A program made the position numbers and the translations under genes. A stretch of 6,400 bases of DNA, taken from the NCBI GenBank assembly GCA_002469525.1, contig DKME01000065.1:1-6400 (forward strand), in the 5' to 3' direction. This document shows, one piece after another, positions 5,592 to 6,400 of this stretch (the first letter of the stretch is position 1; each line of letters starts with the position of its first letter). The stretch comes from Actinobacteria bacterium UBA7422 (GTDB lineage Bacteria; Actinomycetota; Actinomycetes; S36-B12). Below the pieces are notes generated by a model that was given only the letters and a program-made list of their open reading frames with translations, ran no database searches and was not told the origin of the DNA.

Positions 5592-6400
5592 ATGAGCGAC
5601 GCGGCCACTAAGGAGATCAAGTCGGGTAAGAATTCCGTCAAGAGGGGTCGCCGGGCGCTTTGGTTGGCAATTGGCGCCGCGGTTGTGTGGTTGTTGATCG
5701 GTAGTTGGGCCGGACCACTCGCAGGAAGCTTGTCCGAGGTCCAAGAAAACGACAACGCGAGTTTCCTACCCGCTTCGGCCGAATCAACCGTTGTCAACGA
5801 CGAACAGGCACTCTTCGCGGACAATCCATCTATCCCGATTTTGACCGTTATCACCCACCCGGATCGTTCACCATTAACCGCCGCAGACCAAGGCGTAATC
5901 ACCGAGTTCCTCACGGGTGTCCCCGAACTGACTTTGACCGACGGCTCGCGCATTGGTTCCTACTTGGACTCCGAACAACTCTTCCCGCTGCCTTCAGAAG
6001 ACGGGAAAGCGCTCCTGGTCAACATCTCGGTCAACGGTGACCTCGGAGGCGAGCGAAATGCCGACGGTGAATTCGCTTTCATTGAGATAACTAACACGAT
6101 CCGCGACTACGCCACCGGTTTTGACACCCTGCAAATCAATGTCACCGGCCCTGGCGGATTCTTGGCCGACCTGATCAAAGTTTTCGGCGCGATTGACGGA
6201 GCACTACTTCTTGCCACTGCAATTGTTGTTGCAATCATTTTGATTTTTGTGTACCGAAGCCCTGTTTTGTGGTTAATCCCATTGGTTTCGGCCGGTTTTG
6301 CTCTCGCTGTTGCCAGTGGAATTGTCTATGTCCTGGCAGACAACGAAGTTCTCGTACTCAACGGACAAAGCCAAGGGATTTTGACAGTACTTGTCTTTGG
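5592..6400 (+). CDS. MMPL family (RND-type) transporter, N-terminal part, cut by the window edge
   Basis: This is an open frame of 269 complete codons running off the right edge, starting MSDAATKEIK. A basic N-terminus (about 7-21) leads into the first membrane helix (about 22-40). An extracytoplasmic domain of some 160 residues follows, containing the family line NDNASFLPASAEST (53-66) and ending in VTGPGGFLADL (184-194). Two helices follow at about 201-221 and 224-249, then the start of a fourth near 263. This is the usual order of MMPL proteins, whose proton-relay Asp/Tyr motif normally comes next and would lie outside the window. The family exports lipids, drugs or other hydrophobic compounds using the proton gradient; the substrate here is unknown. 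ATG at 5592-5594 is the only reasonable in-frame start after a TAG at 5547-5549. AGGGA (5576-5580) is eleven bases away, a weak ribosome site. It diverges from the antiporter. Confidence 0.9.
   Translation, partial: MSDAATKEIKSGKNSVKRGRRALWLAIGAAVVWLLIGSWAGPLAGSLSEVQENDNASFLPASAESTVVNDEQALFADNPSIPILTVITHPDRSPLTAADQGVITEFLTGVPELTLTDGSRIGSYLDSEQLFPLPSEDGKALLVNISVNGDLGGERNADGEFAFIEITNTIRDYATGFDTLQINVTGPGGFLADLIKVFGAIDGALLLATAIVVAIILIFVYRSPVLWLIPLVSAGFALAVASGIVYVLADNEVLVLNGQSQGILTVLVF

Noticed and set aside
1..6400. A novel defence, mobile or biosynthetic system
   Set aside because: Every long coding region belongs to a familiar transporter family; no transposase, integrase, nuclease, repeat array or unfamiliar conserved gene is present.

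Overview
The window looks like ordinary chromosome from an actinomycete. By eye, GC is around 50 percent. A freshwater or marine low-GC relative of the Microbacteriaceae would fit, but the taxon is an inference from protein style (MMPL exporter, lipoprotein binding protein, GTG starts) and not a demonstrated placement. No mobile element, CRISPR array, tRNA or rRNA was seen.

Layout. Positions 1-87 are the 3' flank of an operon, with no supportable gene. Positions 88-3758, on the minus strand, hold a four-gene ABC importer operon of the ProU/OpuC (quaternary amine uptake) type. In transcription order it reads: lipoprotein substrate-binding protein (3758 to 2790), short permease (2701 to 2042), ATPase with a C-terminal CBS-type region (2000 to 867), and a second, longer permease (870 to 88). 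A strong RNA hairpin sits between the binding protein and the first permease. The last two genes overlap by a GTGA quartet. Upstream of the binding protein, a 189-base gap (3759-3947) carries a perfect 7-bp-arm inverted repeat and an 11-bp tandem direct repeat, which are candidate regulator sites. Positions 3948-5543, minus strand, encode a CPA1-type Na+/H+ antiporter with a cytosolic tail. A 48-base divergent spacer follows, containing a quasi-palindrome. From 5592 to the window edge, plus strand, runs the N-terminal part of an MMPL/RND-type membrane transporter.

How the genes fit together. The ABC importer probably brings in a compatible solute such as glycine betaine, choline or carnitine, powered by the CBS-regulated ATPase. 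The neighbouring antiporter would expel Na+ in exchange for protons. Side by side on one strand, they suggest a salt/osmotic adaptation cluster. The MMPL protein is transcribed away from them and its role is unknown.

No undescribed system is evident. The most check-worthy signals are the non-coding elements: the intra-operon hairpin, the repeats upstream of the binding protein, and the divergent palindrome. The two possible ATPase starts also deserve a check.
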